A stretch of DNA of 64,000 bases, taken from Paragorgia papillata (lineage: Eukaryota > Cnidaria > Anthozoa > Scleralcyonacea > Coralliidae). The notes beneath the pieces are model-generated. The model was given only the letters and a program-made list of their open reading frames with translations. It searched no databases and was not told the origin of the DNA. Positions within the stretch are counted from its first letter, which is position 1, and every line of letters begins with the position of its first letter. This document shows, piece by piece, positions 56,191-63,869 of the stretch. The stretch covers positions 2,940,001 to 3,004,000 of the forward strand of contig JAWNZC010000311.1 of assembly GCA_035771165.1 (NCBI GenBank). The letters are read 5' to 3'. The translations under genes were made by a program, and so were the position numbers.

Positions 56191-57909
56191 CCTACAGTAC
56201 TCACTCAACCTCTCACTCACTTTTTATGCTTAGTTTTGTATACTCTTCATATTTGTAGGCAATAAATATTTCACTCACTCACTCACTCACTCACTCACTC
56301 ACTCACTCCCTTGCTCACTCACTCATCCACTCACTCACCCACTCCCTACCTCACACTCACTCCCGCCTCTCACTGTTACTCATCCATCCACTCACTTCTT
56401 TGGTCACCCACTCATTCACTCCCTTGTTCCCTCACGTCCTTGCTCACACACCCACTCACTTCCTTGCTTACTCACCCACTCACTTCCTTGCTCATTAACC
56501 CACTCACTCATCCACTCACTCATTCACCCACTCCCTACCTCACACTCACTCCTCCCTCCCTCACACTCACTCCTCCATCGCCACCTCTCACTGTTACTCA
56601 TCCATTTACTCACTTCCTTGGTCACCCACTCCCTTGCTCCTTCACTTCCTTGCTCATTCACCCACTTACTTCCTTGCTCACTCACTCATCCACTCTCTCA
56701 CCCACTCCCTACATCACACTCACTCCCTCCCTGTCTCTCACCCAGTCACACTTATATTTTGCTTATTAGAAATGTAGCTGCATATACAAGCACCAAAGAA
56801 AGTCAACAGGCAGTTAAGTGCCTTACAGTGCTAAAAGGCAGGTGAGTTTACTTAGCAAATGTCTTCAGTTGTTATACAAATCTCTTAGTGTTTTTTTACA
56901 AAATTATCAAGCCTTAATATTTTCCTTGATGGTATAACCTACAGAAAAAGCAAGAACTTTAAAAAATATTGTAAACATTAGTTCTCTCTTGATACTTGAA
57001 GAGTTTTGGAAAGATTACCGAATTTAAAAGCGCCTTACACACAAGGAGACTACAGGAAAATGGAATCTCAGAATGTAAGTATATGTAAATGTTTTAAAAA
57101 AACTAACAAAAAGGGTTGACACTGATTTTAAAATATATTAAAAACGGAACGTTTCTGTTTAACTACTAAAACCTTCTTCAGCCGGTAAGACTAAACTACA
57201 AATGGGTATATTTATAAGTAATAGCATAAAAAGAGGTGTATTAACTATTAAACGTCCCGTTCGGTGAGGGTCATTTGGTAAAAGCCCGAGGGAATTTCCC
57301 TACAGTAAATGACCCAAATGCACCTCTTATACTATTCCTTTGTAATATGTTTGCGGGAATTTCTTTTGATGTCACCTCCGACGTTGACGTCAAACCGAGT
57401 ATGATTAGTTCTAATCATACCTAGTTTGACGTCAACGGAGGTTAGGATTAGTAAAAATGGACATAATGAGGTATAATAGTTGTTAATCACCTGTGAGAGC
57501 AAAGGAAATTCCCGCAAACATGATATTATACAAGTAATATTTGGCATTCCGCTCCATTAAACTGGATGTGCTATGTAATTTTGGTGAAGGAAATGTACAT
57601 ATTCTACACTCGAAATTTTCCTTTACTAAAATTACCTAAACTACAAATGTTTTACTTTGAAGGAATATTGAATGATAGATACTACCACAGTAGCATGGCT
57701 AAGTGGACATGCCCTACCTAGGGCTAGGCCAAGGCACAAGATAATGATATCTATCTAGTACATGTATGTCTCTCTTAATTTATTTCATTTTTTGATGCAC
57801 TTAAATAGTTGATCTTAATATTTCATAGAAAGGAGCTGAAAAAACATTTCTTGAGAAATCAAGAGAGTTGAATGTGCTAGACCATGCAGAGACTTGAAGA
57901 GGAACAGAG
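40071..57909 (+). CDS. CENPQ: CENP-Q-like kinetochore protein gene, split by a transposon
   Basis: Exons: 40071-40236 joined (after removal of the transposon and one AAAAAT) to 53187-53393, then 55435-55585, 56770-56841, 57002-57074 and 57829-57909. All junctions are GT-AG and phases agree. The N-terminal third is basic and disordered (TTKRRKRRQS, AREKRRAKST). Exon 2 gives FGKWKPLAKSTKEFVDQIL, exon 3 KESQQAVKCLTVLKGR and exon 4 VLERLPNLKAP. From memory of the human protein this parallels the W.PLSKST...S...L..LK.R....LK.P core of CENP-Q, a subunit of the CENP-O/P/Q/U complex of the constitutive centromere network. Exon 5 meets a stop at 57895-57897, leaving a product of about 245 aa without most of the C-terminal coiled coil. 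As it stands the exon 1 insertion disrupts it. Confidence 0.72.
40231..40236 (+). repeat. Target-site duplication, left
   Basis: AAAAAT directly before the CGGC terminus. Confidence 0.8.
40237..40735 (+). repeat. Left terminal inverted repeat with subterminal array
   Basis: A unique 125-bp tip, then about nine full units and one partial unit of TGTCGACACGTCGACAGG + TTCGAAGATGTTCACTACGA. Units differ at CTACGA/CTACAA and by a one-base deletion (GAAGTGTT). Each unit holds two GTCGAC sites and one TTCGAA. Likely binding sites for the element's own protein (inference). The 139- and 130-codon frames here come from the repeat. Confidence 0.9.
40755..40853. repeat. 99-bp perfect palindrome (49-bp arms, 1-base centre)
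   Basis: AAGTACTGTATGACAAAATG ... CGTCAA, one T, then the exact complement ending CAGTACTT. It lies about 20 bp inside the left subterminal array of the 12.9-kb transposon. Confidence 0.92.
42191..42406. mobile_element. MITE nested in the transposon (TAAGGGG ends)
   Basis: TAAGGGGCCGATTACATGAG and CTCATGTAAACCCCCTTA, with inner GCCGGGCT/AGCCCGGC, are inverted ends. Confidence 0.8.
42683..43161. mobile_element. MITE nested in the transposon (TCCAACTGCGA ends)
   Basis: ATGTACGAGTCGAGTCCAAC ... CCCCCCGGGC at the left and GCCCGGGGGGATGGTCGCAG ... ATACATTA at the right are inverted copies. Inner GGGCATTTGAC motifs also occur near 38803. Confidence 0.8.
43422..43473. repeat. (TA)n microsatellite
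   Basis: TA dinucleotides preceded by three ATGATCTTAT-like units. Confidence 0.9.
43791..44108. mobile_element. 318-bp MITE nested in the transposon
   Basis: TTACAGCAGTTTCAGGTGAT and ATCACCTGAAACTGCTGTAA are the ends. The arms (about 80 bp) pair almost perfectly (ATGTAAAAGTTCTTGG, GTTTTTGACATAAAGGAGTG). Confidence 0.88.
44176..44865. mobile_element. ~690-bp inverted-repeat element nested in the transposon
   Basis: AACACCCGCATAAAAGAA and TTCTTTTTTGCGGGTGTT lie near the ends, and CAGGCTGAAATTTG, ATATATGAGAACC and their complements lie inside. Similar ACCCGCAT ends occur at 28651-29084. Confidence 0.7.
45161..45780. mobile_element. ~620-bp inverted-repeat element just upstream of the DUF3987-type gene
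   Basis: CCATACAGTTTCTAGAAAAA and the complement CAAGAAACTGTATGG mark the ends. The arms include GAATAAAACTAAATGTTATG, AATCAAAAACTGTTACCAAA and GGCCGATTTAAAAAAAAA. It ends about 75 bp before the ATG at 45856 and may contribute its promoter. Confidence 0.85.
45856..48446 (+). CDS. DUF3987-type P-loop ATPase with acidic tail (transposon cargo)
   Basis: Two exons, 45856-46998 and 47841-48446, joined at AAAGAG|GTAAGT and GTGATCATAG|ATT in phase zero; 582 aa. Residues 35-300 follow DUF3987: a hydrophobic segment (ISALISPKTKVKA), NIYTLFLAESGSNKST with a Walker A-like loop (K100), LLAKDEAHAFF as Walker B-like (D149, E150), AFCGASQPRSFL and DGLLERILIAAP. DUF3987 proteins are primase/helicase-associated ATPases mostly known from bacteria, phages and mobile elements. 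Exon 2 adds a folded-looking segment (LHPGQFVLPRRIYRDCRGLD) and an about 45-residue Glu tract. Start: ATG at 45856 after TCAATCAG, followed by the basic KRAKRSP (possible NLS). It likely helps the neighbouring transposase; its actual role is unknown. Confidence 0.8.
46999..47840 (+). other. Intron of the DUF3987-type gene with dispersed repeat
   Basis: GT at 46999 (GTAAGTTACG), AG at 47839-47840. Pieces at 47395-47660 match 30240-31345 (AGATTTCTTTCGTCATGATC, GGCCTTCGGCCCTACGCCCG). The frame running on past the donor to 47193 is a read-through artefact. Confidence 0.75.
48447..49380. other. Intergenic stretch inside the transposon
   Basis: Tail of the DUF3987-type transcript and upstream region of the transposase gene. 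It contains a MITE at 49090-49304. Confidence 0.5.
49090..49304. mobile_element. ~215-bp MITE upstream of the transposase gene
   Basis: CGTACTTAAAACGATTTACA ... ACGATTTGTCG at the left and CGACAAATCGTATCATGTAA ATCGGCCGTA at the right are inverted copies. Confidence 0.75.
49419..52382 (+). CDS. Transposase-OTU protease-CXC fusion protein
   Basis: An intact 987-aa frame. Residues about 85-150: a zinc-type module (LTCPHCL ... LHCIQRH ... YRCPIGHQVL) resembling DUF6729-like N termini. Residues 230-500: transposase core with LSSDHTFKVS (D255), FYIDNCCMW (D327) and TNRNEALHKTL (E461), with a long insert between the second Asp and Glu. An acidic linker (NDNDDSTSDADSD) follows. Residues 655-815: OTU cysteine protease with KDGNCLFASVSFF (D664, C667) and GAGHYDAV (H809). 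Residues 849-895: cysteine cluster CRCGQG...CKCF...CTPACRCYNCANTYG, CXC-like. OTU enzymes remove ubiquitin or related modifiers. A good acceptor (CTTTCTTTCGCAG) at 49392 lies upstream of the ATG, so a 5' exon may exist and the start at 49419 is uncertain. Confidence 0.85.
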   Translation: MLHIHVGLYVVLAIFIVDPCNCVKIPEQSRAYIEKLIGTWLKNPSLLPNRISESRILAGEPPTGNNYHVPEILLWDPMTQFNIELTCPHCLKIEIDNQLHATRWKDGKASYDQPRKLHCIQRHVLLISRVYRCPIGHQVLAHDPWLLKTTTNKTSSEIPFVLFHKSGVTRDLFLYIFTHVQAGVKLTDIERLIAQMYNDAVQSTLRRQSGSNLRSTLETPGRQITTNCFVRAYFEFEHMYAQHMSDIPFLWLSSDHTFKVSANIGFWHRGTWIKQYDSLFCVLNEKGQVITWQLTKGTSFEKIRTCLTDVKLRLNNRGHAISNFYIDNCCMWSKKLKEVFGEDLEVKLDLFHAVQRVTKTIPKREKRGSTLKLIRQRMINDLRMVFRNPSDVGPNRIYNTPSPANMLRNLDNFLKKWKDQKHETDDILLSAAIHELSKLRMHIGKGCLSDIPPSGGTNRNEALHKTLRKSISRQRIGVQLALALLGISFFIWNEKRGSSIAGDKLCNRSIQSYYSSFLDTSKTPTAERFGIQASEKKMMQENDVQGYPHDFSCHLEEILSNVDEQNDNDDSTSDADSDIGQFSDQFFSTASCILKTVLLKMHVVSDLSGKTNSNPARLAKNIHFMRSALLLLSNSQFKPQEEAGAKVDAILKAHGLQRLPVAKDGNCLFASVSFFLLQAMTSVDCGLELPEHLNRIGIFGNKTLPEMIVLLRKLVVDEFLNRNLQEYSSFLLSAEHTSYEETARNFERDGFFDCELGNAVILALSNILRMSFVVFTSLENYPIITIVPKNAPVSNTPAYLAFEQIGAGHYDAVIESKADDKGLSKLESLSDNQEPVAETVAQTASHLVCRCGQGGAKNKQNRKFCAEYKSGCKCFQNLAGCTPACRCYNCANTYGAQSESSDERRAGDPQPRKRRKHGLSKETGRDFMIGRGEKVAATPWSLFEELLCIECALHIGIDEDINNNIDNITEFYNNIISLIKDGTLTFS
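52383..52776. other. 3' region of the transposase gene
   Basis: No frame. It leads directly into the right subterminal array. Confidence 0.5.
52777..53180 (-). repeat. Right terminal inverted repeat with subterminal array
   Basis: The mirror of the left end with about seven units, then the identical ~125-bp tip. Copy number differs between the ends, so the arrays expand or contract independently of the tips. Confidence 0.9.
53181..53186 (+). repeat. Target-site duplication, right
   Basis: AAAAAT directly after the GCCG terminus. The next base continues the interrupted host codon. Confidence 0.8.
53187..53393 (+). CDS. CENPQ: CENPQ-like exon 1, 3' part
   Basis: Open in the frame set by the 5' part once the element and one duplication copy are ignored: TISEAKGQKTVAINDRVNDD to LKENLPAVPRG, then the donor GGTA|GTAAGG. 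Ser/Thr-rich, presumably disordered. The antisense 108-codon frame here is a shadow. Confidence 0.72.
54483..54514. repeat. Perfect hairpin, 14-bp arms, CTGA loop
   Basis: GCATCAGTGAGTTC, loop CTGA, exact complement. Confidence 0.9.
54527..54600. repeat. Perfect hairpin, 35-bp arms, CTGA loop
   Basis: GGTTGCGTTTGTTTGTCACT ... GTCTGTGC, loop CTGA, exact complement ending GCAACC. It has the same tetraloop as the hairpin just before it. Confidence 0.92.
54772..55240. repeat. Dispersed inverted-repeat family member
   Basis: ATACATGGATGTGCAGAAAC, AATAGTCAACACATGTGAGA and GAGATTATTGATTTTATTAG occur in related form at 57925-58200 and 62990-63080. Confidence 0.65.
55435..55585 (+). CDS. CENPQ: CENPQ-like exon 2 (W.PL.KST motif)
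   Basis: Acceptor TAATGTTAG|GT, donor GTGTT|GTAAGT. Encodes MAVKTRQRKNPGIPDR, KDFRVTKKAF and GKWKPLAKSTKEFVDQILKS. This is the most diagnostic exon. Confidence 0.8.
55725..56180. repeat. (GTTT)n, (GTCT)n and (CAGT)n microsatellites
   Basis: GTTT units to about 55808, GTCT to 55828, then CAGT/GTCAGTTT mixtures to 56180, with ATTC units near 56100. Confidence 0.95.
56265..56755. repeat. (CACT)n minisatellite-like array
   Basis: Pure CACT units at 56271-56308, then longer higher-order units of the type CACTTCCTTGCTCACTCAC repeated with variation. Confidence 0.9.
56770..56841 (+). CDS. CENPQ: CENPQ-like exon 3
   Basis: Acceptor TTTTGCTTATTAG, donor GGCAG|GTGAGT. Encodes NVAAYTSTKESQQAVKCLTV and LKG, and continues exon 2 in phase. 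Confidence 0.78.
57002..57074 (+). CDS. CENPQ: CENPQ-like exon 4
   Basis: Acceptor ACTTGAAG, donor AGAAT|GTAAGT. Encodes VLERLPNLKAPYTQ and DYRKMESQN. The phase completes the Arg codon begun in exon 3. Confidence 0.75.
57148..57181 (-). other. Hammerhead-like core motif, single
   Basis: On the minus strand CTGAAGAAGGTTTTAGTA ... ACAGAAACGTT fits CUGANGA ... GAAAC. It lies in CENPQ-like intron 4. It has no palindromic partner nearby. Confidence 0.4.
57343..57527. mobile_element. Small nested-palindrome MITE in CENPQ-like intron 4
   Basis: TAATATGTTTGCGGGAATTT and AAATTCCCGCAAACATGATATTA-type ends, with a second palindrome inside (GTTGACGTCAAACC / TAGTTTGACGTCAAC around TAATCATAC). Confidence 0.75.
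57829..57909 (+). pseudogene. CENPQ: CENPQ-like exon 5 with stop or frameshift
   Basis: Acceptor ATATTTCATAG, donor CAGAG|GTACTT. In the expected phase it reads KGAEKTFLEKSRELNVLD and then HAET and a TGA at 57895-57897. The last third reads MQRLEEEQR, coiled-coil like, in a different frame, so a small indel may have broken a longer exon. No further exon was recognised before the hAT element. Confidence 0.5.
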
Positions 57910-57924
57910 GTACTTGAAAATATT

Positions 57925-58200
57925 AAATAGTGAATATATACATGGATGTGTGAAAATATGAAATGTATTTCGAGTGTAAACAATGCAAGGGTTAAAGACA
58001 GGCTAAAAGCCTCGTTCGCTTTGCTCACTCGTGAGATTAATCCTGTTCAACACGAGAAATAATTTCATATTTCCAAACATCCATGTATTGTTCTGACTGT
58101 TATAAAAAACTCGAATGCGTTTCATATGATAATCGACACATGTGAGATTATCATGAATACATCTCAAATCATTAATAATTCATGAGATAATCAGCCAATT
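57925..58200. repeat. Dispersed inverted-repeat family member
   Basis: ATACATGGATGTGTGAAAAT, GATAATCGACACATGTGAGA and TTAATAATTCATGAGATAAT match the 54772-55240 and 62600-63080 copies. Confidence 0.6.
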
Positions 58201-59461
58201 ACAATAGTTATTCAATCGCCTGATTGAAGTTGCATTAACAGTGGCGGACACTTGACGAAATATTCGGGGGGCGAGTGGCGAAGGCACGAGCCTTCTAGGG
58301 GGGTGCGGGGGCATGCCCCCTCCGGAAAATTTTTAAAATTTGGATCTCTGAAATGGCATTTGCAGCATTCTGAGAACACATTTTGTAAAAAATTTTAGGT
58401 TTTCAAAACACTATTTTAATGGTGCATTTTGTTATAAATCACATGCTATGCATAAAAAAACAACATTTCAGAGAAAATATTCTAGATGATTATCTACATT
58501 TGTGAATGGAATTGCAAGGTGGTTTAATTAACACGCCAATGACAATGTAAAATTTATTCGCTAAGCGAGTGAAATCCACATATTTCTTTTAAAATAAATA
58601 AATATCAGAATTTGATCAGTCTATGCATAGTTCGTCTATGACTCCGTTCTGCGCACGCTTTTGTTTCGTTAACATATTCTATTCTCGTACAAATATAAGT
58701 AGAAATTCTACTTTTATTTGTACGAGAAACATGTTTATAGGCATTGAATTTTGAATTGAAATGTGTAACGGAATTTTGATATTAATTTATTCCGTTTATA
58801 CATGTAGTTGAACAATTCTATTAGCTTATAGCCTTATATGGTGATAATTAGGTTGTTATTGTACAAACGACACGTCGACACCGTAGCAACGTCAATCAAC
58901 CTGCCTAGAAACGTCATCACGCAACTGTTGCAACGAACGCGATAAATTATTCGCATTAATCAACCTGAATCCGCAGTAATAAATATTTAAACCAGAGAAC
59001 GCTTGAAAATTCATAACTATAGATATAGTCCGTAGTAAATTAGATATAAGTAACGATTAACGAACTACCACTTTAGGTATGATCAACAACTTTAAATACT
59101 ATAGTTTTATATTTTTATGAAGAGTCAGAAGATACGTTATATATGCATGTATATCATAAATTTAGAGCCTATAGACTGACGTAATTGGACACGATTAAGC
59201 TTAGTCATTGGCTGTCGATAAATTCGCTTACTCATACTGTATTACCGTATTGCATCAGAAATTATGTCATAGTTCTAGTTATAGAAATTAGGTCATAATT
59301 TTATACCTACCCGTTAGTATAAATAGCTAAGCGCAAAGCATGCATTATTCATAAGGCTAAAGTCTGTAGACCGTGAAATCGTGAATGTGAAATTGTGAAT
59401 CTTTTGAAATCCATTTTTCCAATATATTTTTTGAACTTATCGTGAGTGATTTTATTATGAA

Positions 59462-61773
59462 TTGTTGAGACGGGTGAAACAATTAATTGAGGCGAACTTC
59501 AACAATATGAAGAGGACTGCAAATCGCACAATAACTTCATATTTCGCTAAAAGAGCAAATCGTGAAGTGACTAATGAATCAGATGGAGCATCATCAACAG
59601 CTGGAGCTGTGGCAACCACAACAGTGAACGAAGAAGATAGCGCTCACGTCAGGACTACTGAAGACAACGATACAGCGTCAAGCTCTCTAATCCCGTCAAC
59701 ATCTGCTGCTGTTACTCCGTTGACTCCTTCAGTATGTGCTGTTCAGCCGCCGCAAGTGGGAGTTCGTCCAGTTGATCTAGACTCCGCAGTGAGTGATCTT
59801 GGATCTTTGGTGGATGGGCCCTCGCAGCCAAACCTTGGGCTTGGGTACTATTCGAGAGACCAGAAGAATCGTTGTTTTCGAGCAACCTGGTATACAAGCT
59901 ACCCGTGGCTTGAATACAGCATTGCAAAAGACAAATCGCGGATTTAAAGCCCATGACGCATGCTCTGATCACCTCCTTTCCATGACTCGTTGGGAAAGTT
60001 ACAACATCCAGAAAAAGAATCCAGGGGCTAGTATTAGAAATATGTTAGACCCTGAGAGACCGTCTTTAGTGGAAAACAATCGAGAATACATGAAGATGCT
60101 GTTGGAGTATATCATCGGTACTTTTGTTCTGAAGAGATGGCGTATAGAGGGCACGATGAAACTGACGAGTCGCTCAATGCAGGAAAGTGGAAAGAATTCA
60201 TCAATGTAATGCTACGCACTAACCCAACATTCAAACAACTGCATAGGAGGGTGATTCAAACATACAAAGCGTACGACTACACATCAAAGCGATCTTCGCT
60301 CGAGTTGATAAGAGCCATGGCTTCCGAGGTTCGACATCTGATAGAGGAACAGATAGACAGAGCGGGGATGTATTCAATGCTCATCGATGAATGCAAAGAT
60401 AATGCGAGGCATGAAGAGCTGTCGACTTGTTTTAGGTTTGTAAACGACGAAGGACGAATCGAAGAACGATTTTATGATCTCGCTAGACTTAAAGAGACTG
60501 ATGCCCAGACCATTGTGAATGAAGGAGTTTTGCCAACAATTGAAAAACTGAGTTCGTCCGCCACTCTTCTGGCGCTTGGAGCAGATGGCGCATCTGTTAT
60601 GAGCGGATGTTACGAAGGCGTAGCTGCTAAACTGAGGAGATATTATCCTTGGTTGCTTTATATCCACTGTGCTGCGCACCGTCTGAATTTGGTTGTAGCG
60701 GCTTATTTTCGTACAGTTAATGAAGCATGTAATGTAATAAATGTCTACAAGGCTTTGCACACCATTTTCAACGTCGCCAGCAACAGAGATCAAGAAATAT
60801 TCGAAGCTGTTCAAAAGGAGTTTTATCCAAAACAGCCGATAATGGCGGCCTCCTCTCTTACAGAAGTCCGATGGGCTTGTAAGTTTGAGGGTGTTAATAC
60901 AATGGTTAAAAGACTCCGAGCGATTCTCGTAAGCCTTCAGAAGATCAGTGCTTCCAATTCAAACCAAGCCGATTCAGCAGCGGGTCTCTATCACAAAGAT
61001 TCTCTTGGGGGAATTTGTTATCTCCCTTTGCTTTCTTCATCAGCTTTTGTCAATAATGCATGGATTAAGTAAGGCTATGCAAGAGACCAATGTCAAATGG
61101 CTAAACGTAGCCAACGAAATGGTGGCTGTAAGGAAGCTTCTTGTTGAGATTGAAACCAACGACATCATTGAATCCGCCAAAGAGCTATGTTCGACTGTGA
61201 ACATTACCTTATTATGAGGATCCCGTGAATGTTTCCAGATAAGATTCCACAAGATCTGCATGCCCTCGTGAATTCTGTGAACGTGTCAAGGGAGCTTCTG
61301 TTCCCATGCTCCTCGAAGAGTTGGAACGACGTTTCTCTTGCGAGAATACCGATATACTGGGAGCTCTGGAGGCTTTAGATGCATCAAAATCGACATACCT
61401 GGATTACACGACTCTATCCAGTCTCGTTGCCAAATTTGGAGATTGTCTCCATATTGACTCTGCCTTGCTTAAAACCGAGTGTGAACGGGCGAAGATTCTA
61501 ATTGCGGCCGGAAAGAACATCGACCCTGAGTTGTACCCCAACTTATTCAAGGTGATCGCCATATCGAAGACCTTGCCAGTTGGTACTGCAACCGTGGAAA
61601 GAAGGTTCAGTGCTATGAATCGGATATTGAGCTGGGCTCGTAATAGCTTAGACAGTTCGTTGGCCAATGACTTTATGTTGCTATCGATGAAAGACCTGTT
61701 GAAAAGGATAAACTGGGACAAAGTGCTTGATCGTTGGGTAAATCAAAAAGCCCGAATTGCACCCTTTAATTAA
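59462..61773 (+). pseudogene. hAT transposase pseudogene, TTF/DUF4371/dimerisation type
   Basis: The fragments read in order but in changing frames. 59507: MKRTANRTITSYFAKRANRE and a low-complexity region, then the TTF-type zinc finger start (CFRATWYTSYPWLEYSIAKD) which breaks off before its second half. About 59945-60130: RGFKAHDACSDHLLSMTRW and EYIIGTFVLK. 60137-61000: YRGHDETDESLNAGKW, DECKDNARHEELSTCFRF and LGADGASVMSG (catalytic Asp region) with CAAHRLNLVV. 60960-61217: LLSIMHGLSKAMQETNVKW. 61306-61773: the hAT C-terminal dimerisation region (ISKTLPVGTATVERRFSAM, NRILSWARNSL). At least four frame breaks and a deletion in the zinc finger, so it is inactive. Confidence 0.88.
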
Positions 61774-61973
61774 AAACATGTATATAGTACTTTAAAAAAC
61801 TCATTAATAATTCATGAGGAAAACACAAAAGAAATCAATACCGTAGCAGAGGTTGTAAATCGGATACAGAATCGTCCTGATTTACATAAACTTTAGCTTC
61901 GATTTTCTCGGCTAAAATAGAGTATATCGCTAAAATAGTTGGTGAACTTGATTACTTAGATGCATTTGTATTC

Positions 61974-62044
61974 GCAGCCGATCTGTATCTGATTTACAAG
62001 GCGAGCCTTCGGCTCGCCTTGTAAATCAGATACAGATCGGCTGC
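61974..62044. repeat. Perfect hairpin, 34-bp arms
   Basis: GCAGCCGATCTGTATCTGAT ... GGCGAGCC, loop TTC, exact complement. A diverged half (TTGTAAATCGGATACAGAAT) lies upstream at about 61854. Confidence 0.92.
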
Positions 62045-62599
62045 TCATGCTGTATCTATTACTTAAACTATCATCTTAATGCTGTAGATACTTTCAAGTT
62101 TCAACTGTTGTTATTATTGTTTATAGCCATCGATAGTGCTATGCCTATGGCTACGGCATGTCAATAGTCAAATGAGAAGTTTAAAATTGTTTCTAAAGAA
62201 ATTACAGCATGCTGCTTAAATCTATTGTTCATTTGTGCTTAGTATATTTTTCGCTGTAAGCGAAATGTGTGAATATTTCTAACCCTTTGGGAAGCAAAAT
62301 TCAAATGACAATGGAAAAATGCGAAGCATCAAGCATGTTGTAACTTGTAAGAAATTTCTTTATCCAAACTTACTTCATAACACTTATTTTGTGGGATTAG
62401 AATACTTTCGCTTGTTTTTATTAAAACACGCCATTTTGCTGCTGTTGTTATTGTAATAACTAATAAGTAGTGCTTCCACTTCTTGAAATGAAAACTTTCT
62501 TGTGCTTCCACTTTTCAAAATTATTGGGGGGGGGGGGGGCGATCGCCACACTTGGATTCTCCAGTAAAACACGCTAATAAAATCTTATGATGGTTTATT

Positions 62600-63120
62600 T
62601 CAATTGCATTTTCAATTGAAATCGCTCCATTGAGATTGCCATATTAACAACTCGTTTATCGTGTTTCAAAATCCAAACACTCGAAAACATTAAAACCACT
62701 CGGTATTCGACCTCCTGCTTTCATCATGTTTTCTCGTGTTTGGATCCCCTGAAGAAACACTCAAACTCGTTGTTGATATACTACTACTCAAACTTATTAA
62801 TAATTCATAAGATGAAAACAAAGGAAATCAGTACCGAGACGGTGAACTGGATACCCGGTCTTAATTAGCATAGAATCCCCATCTATCCAGTCACCTCGAA
62901 ATTGGTTAAAAAACTCGGCCTACAGCCTCGTTTTTCAACCACTTCTCGGTGACTGGATATCGGATGAAACACTCTTCCTCGTGTTTGATCTATTACATCA
63001 CACATGCGAGATTATCGATTTTATTAGTGGCAGAAAAATCAATATACCACTCTATTCTATATAATAATTCGTTTTGTTTTGTATTTGTTTTTAAAAAATA
63101 AAGAAAGATTAATACTAACA
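62600..63120. repeat. Dispersed repeat family with GTGACTGGAT and GAGATTATCGATTTTATTAG blocks
   Basis: TTAATAATTCATAAGATGAA ... GAAATCAGTACCG parallels 61804-61845. ACATGCGAGATTATCGATTT parallels 55170-55200. Confidence 0.55.
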
Positions 63121-63201
63121 GTAATTATATAAAAAATATGCAAACGCTACCACATAGGAGCACATATGACTATGAATTTGCAACCTTGACTCTCCATCTG
63201 A

Positions 63202-63273
63202 GCTTCAGTGACTCAATGGTTAGAGCGTCTAACTGATCATTAGAAGGTTGCAGGTTCGAACCCAGTTTGGGGC
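63202..63273 (+). repeat. tRNA-like sequence, probably SINE head
   Basis: It folds as a cloverleaf with a seven-pair acceptor rich in G-U (GCTTCAG / TTGGGGC), D arm ACTCAATGGTTAGAGC, anticodon arm TCTAA-CTGATCA-TTAGA (anticodon GAT) and T arm GCAGG-TTCGAAC-CCAGT with a mismatch. The A box (TGACTCAATGG) and B box (GGTTCGAAC) are good, and a T7 terminator follows at 63281. The mismatches and setting favour a tRNA-derived SINE or pseudogene over a working tRNA-Ile. Confidence 0.55.
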
Positions 63274-63463
63274 TAAGAATTTTTTTCTGAGTAATTGCGT
63301 TTGACGAACGTCCACCAAACGTTTGTTACATTACACCAAGCTTGCAAACGTACCACATGCATGCACTACATGTATACATATAACTTATCATATAAAATCT
63401 ATTGTTCTTATGCATAGTTGTCGGTGTTTATATTATTTGCGTACGTCATAAGGCATCGGGGAC

Positions 63464-63848
63464 CGACTTCCGATGCGAATACCAATACCGATCTTCTACA
63501 TTTCCGATTCGTTGTCATATTAGAAATCCGATAAGCTTGCTAATTCGAATGCGAATACTGAAACTGTGAAACATTGTGGGTAATATATAAACCTCGAAGA
63601 TGTCTTACTTCTGCAAGCATATACTGTATGATGATGACACTATAGACGAGGAAGAGCTTCTTCTCGCCCTAAAGCTAATAAAATTAGAGCGACCAGATCC
63701 CATATTCGGTCTGCATCACACCCATCAAAATGACTACTGAAATTCGGTCTACTTCGGAAGTGTTGACAACCGAAATCCTATACGCCGTCGTTAAGTGAAC
63801 TACTGCGCATGATCAGAGCCGTATTCAGAGTACTCGCATCGGAAGTCG
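63464..63848. mobile_element. Inverted-repeat element (CGACTTCCGATGCGA ends)
   Basis: CGACTTCCGATGCGA and TCGCATCGGAAGTCG are exact inverted copies about 385 bp apart. The interior has further ACCGA / TCGGT motifs (CCGATTCG, AATTCGGTCTACTTCGG). A short frame at about 63600 (MSYFCKHILYDDDTIDEEEL) may be incidental. Confidence 0.65.
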
Positions 63849-63869
63849 AACTTAACCTCGCTATTGTCA

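Larger units (their letters stand above)
55586..56769 (+). other. CENPQ-like intron 2, tetranucleotide-repeat rich
   Basis: Bounded by GTAAGT (55586) and TTATTAG (56769). Almost all of it is simple repeat, so the Q/S/V-rich and S/H/P-rich frames inside are not genes. Confidence 0.85.
58249..62564 (+). mobile_element. Decayed hAT transposon (ZMYM1-like family)
   Basis: The left end candidate CAGTGGCGGACACTTG at 58249 is followed by a GGGGGGCGAGTGGCG region like other hAT ends. The right end candidate is CGATCGCCACACTTGGATTC and TCCAGT near 62540-62564, after a poly-G tract. Between them lie the transposase remnants at 59462-61773. I could not confirm an 8-bp target duplication, so the outer limits are tentative. 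Confidence 0.5.

Noticed and set aside
55970..56845. Q/S/V-rich and H/S/P-rich frames
   Set aside because: Translations of CAGT and CACT arrays within a spliced intron; only the short piece at 56770-56841 is coding.
58249..62564. Precise hAT borders with an 8-bp duplication
   Set aside because: The bases outside the candidate ends (GCATTAA side and AAACACG side) do not match, so the borders are only tentative.
63202..63273. Working tRNA-Ile(GAT) gene
   Set aside because: T-stem mismatch and an acceptor stem dominated by G-U pairs; animal nuclear genomes normally read these codons with AAT/TAT anticodons, so a SINE head or pseudogene is more likely.
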